Assembly: GCA_017940105.1 (NCBI GenBank)
Contig: JAGAZG010000175.1
Coordinates: 1-6,276, forward strand
Direction of reading: 5' to 3'
Source: Mailhella sp.
Lineage (GTDB): Bacteria; Desulfobacterota; Desulfovibrionia; Desulfovibrionales; Desulfovibrionaceae
Length of the DNA stretch: 6,276 nucleotides
Both the position numbers and the translations under genes were made by a program. Shown in pieces: positions 5,485 through 6,276 of the stretch. Position 1 is the stretch's first letter, and each line of letters starts with the position of its first letter. Under the pieces are notes generated by a model. That model was not told where the DNA came from. It saw only the letters and a program-made list of their open reading frames with translations, and made no database searches.

Positions 5485-6069
5485 ATGAAATCTGCGCATC
5501 GTTTTTTTGCTTTGCTTAGTTTGATTGCCGCGGCTTTGCTTTGCCTTGCCGGATGTTTTGCCCAAAACAACACTGTGCGCCTCATGTACGACAGATCAGG
5601 GGCTTCTGTTTTGCCTTCTTCAACTGCGCCTCGCATCGTCGTCGTCATGTTTGAAGACGGCCGGGGGCGCGTGGACATAGGCGTTCGCAAGGACGGCAGT
5701 CCGTTCAATCCAGGTTCAAGCGTTGCCGAATGGGCCAGCCAGGGTCTTGCTGACGAACTTGCCAAGCTGGGTGCCCAGGTTTCGCTGGCGACTTCTATGC
5801 TTCAGGCCCGTTCTGGAAATCCCGATTATGTCGTCGAAGGCGTGGTGGATCATGTTTGGCTGACAGAAAAAAATATCAGCAGCTATTCCTGCGCCGTGCG
5901 CCTTAAGACCAGGCTTCATGGCGAAAAGCAGGGCACAGTAACCAGGAATTTTTCATCCCAGCAGGATAAAACCGGCATTCCCGGTTCCCGTCTGTACGAA
6001 GAAACGCTTTCCAGCACGCTTGCCGATGCGCTGTCCAATGCCGCAGCTGCCATCATGGGCAGCATTTAG
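5485..6069 (+). CDS. small predicted outer-envelope lipoprotein, possibly YajG-like
   Basis: The product has 194 residues with a type II signal peptide: a basic start (MKSAHR), a hydrophobic core, and the lipobox LAGC with the lipidated cysteine at C24. The residue after it is Phe, not Asp, so sorting to the outer membrane is plausible. The mature part (about 170 residues) begins a domain at PRIVVVMFEDGRG (about 49-61), followed by a helix-like stretch (SVAEWASQGLADELAKLG, 79-96), a strand-like segment PDYVVEGVVDHVWL (113-126), and a helical C-terminus (about 168-194). This layout resembles the YajG family of uncharacterised lipoproteins, but I could not confirm homology. The ATG at 5485 is supported by AGGGG (5474-5478), 6 nt upstream. 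The in-frame upstream extension overlaps the protease gene and would bury the signal peptide. It follows the protease by 70 bp and precedes the next gene by 12 bp, so it is probably cotranscribed with both. Function is unknown. Confidence 0.85.
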   Translation: MKSAHRFFALLSLIAAALLCLAGCFAQNNTVRLMYDRSGASVLPSSTAPRIVVVMFEDGRGRVDIGVRKDGSPFNPGSSVAEWASQGLADELAKLGAQVSLATSMLQARSGNPDYVVEGVVDHVWLTEKNISSYSCAVRLKTRLHGEKQGTVTRNFSSQQDKTGIPGSRLYEETLSSTLADALSNAAAAIMGSI

Positions 6070-6081
6070 CAGGGGCTGTCC

Positions 6082-6276
6082 ATGCGACCGGTCATCGTCA
6101 AGGCCTACGGCGCGCTTGATCCCGCAACGCCTGCAACGCTTAAGGCCGTATCCGCCGTGCTTGAAAGCTGGTTTATTGAGGACGCCGCTGATTTAAAAGG
6201 CTCTATGCTGCACATTGCGTTTGAAGGCGAGGTTTTTCCTGATGACGAGGTTGTCGAAGCACTCAAGCCCTTTTTA
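6082..6276 (+). CDS. N-terminal part of an unidentified acidic protein, cut by the window edge
   Basis: An ATG at 6082 is preceded at 6 nt by AGGGG (6071-6075), the same core as the ribosome binding site of the lipoprotein gene. The frame stays open for 65 codons to the window edge. The visible part has no signal peptide. It reads as a strand (RPVIVKAYG, 2-10), a helix (about 15-31), a strand (SMLHIAFEGEVF, 41-52) and an acidic helix (about 53-65), so it is likely a soluble alpha/beta protein. Codon usage matches the neighbouring genes. It begins 12 bp after the lipoprotein stop, so the two are almost certainly in one operon. I do not recognise the family. Confidence 0.75.
   Translation, partial: MRPVIVKAYGALDPATPATLKAVSAVLESWFIEDAADLKGSMLHIAFEGEVFPDDEVVEALKPFL

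Overview
The window looks like chromosomal DNA of a sulfate-reducing delta-proteobacterium close to Desulfovibrio. The main evidence is a gene for split-Soret cytochrome c, a diheme protein best known from Desulfovibrio desulfuricans. The moderately GC-rich coding style and the accompanying two-component system, HtrA protease and lipoprotein fit that assignment. Nothing in the window points to a phage, transposon, CRISPR array or toxin-antitoxin module.

Layout. Positions 1-49 hold the first codons of a gene leaving the window on the minus strand, with a strong ribosome binding site and a near-consensus sigma70 promoter. A second promoter sits back to back with it on the plus strand. It drives a leader of about 147 nt that can form long-range and mutually exclusive stems, then the split-Soret cytochrome gene (308-1153), which ends in a clear intrinsic terminator (1265-1298). 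About 380 bases without a convincing gene follow (1299-1679). They hold many short inverted repeats and, near the end, an AT-rich promoter zone with two copies of a near-palindromic 13-bp site.

From 1680 to the end all genes are on the plus strand and closely packed: an OmpR-family response regulator, an EnvZ-like sensor kinase overlapping it by one base, a DegQ-sized periplasmic serine protease with two PDZ domains, a small lipoprotein, and the start of an unknown protein cut off by the window edge.

How they may work together. The kinase and regulator are clearly one signalling pair. The protease and lipoprotein act in the cell envelope, so the block resembles an envelope-stress or envelope-maintenance locus in which the kinase senses the periplasm. 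The protease gene seems to have its own promoter in the gap after the kinase, so it may be transcribed both with the kinase genes and separately. The cytochrome is a separate unit, isolated by its terminator. No gene here belongs to an obviously new system. The most interesting unexplained signals are the structured leader of the cytochrome mRNA, the paired 13-bp sites at the regulator promoter, and the Tat-like signal on a c-type cytochrome.
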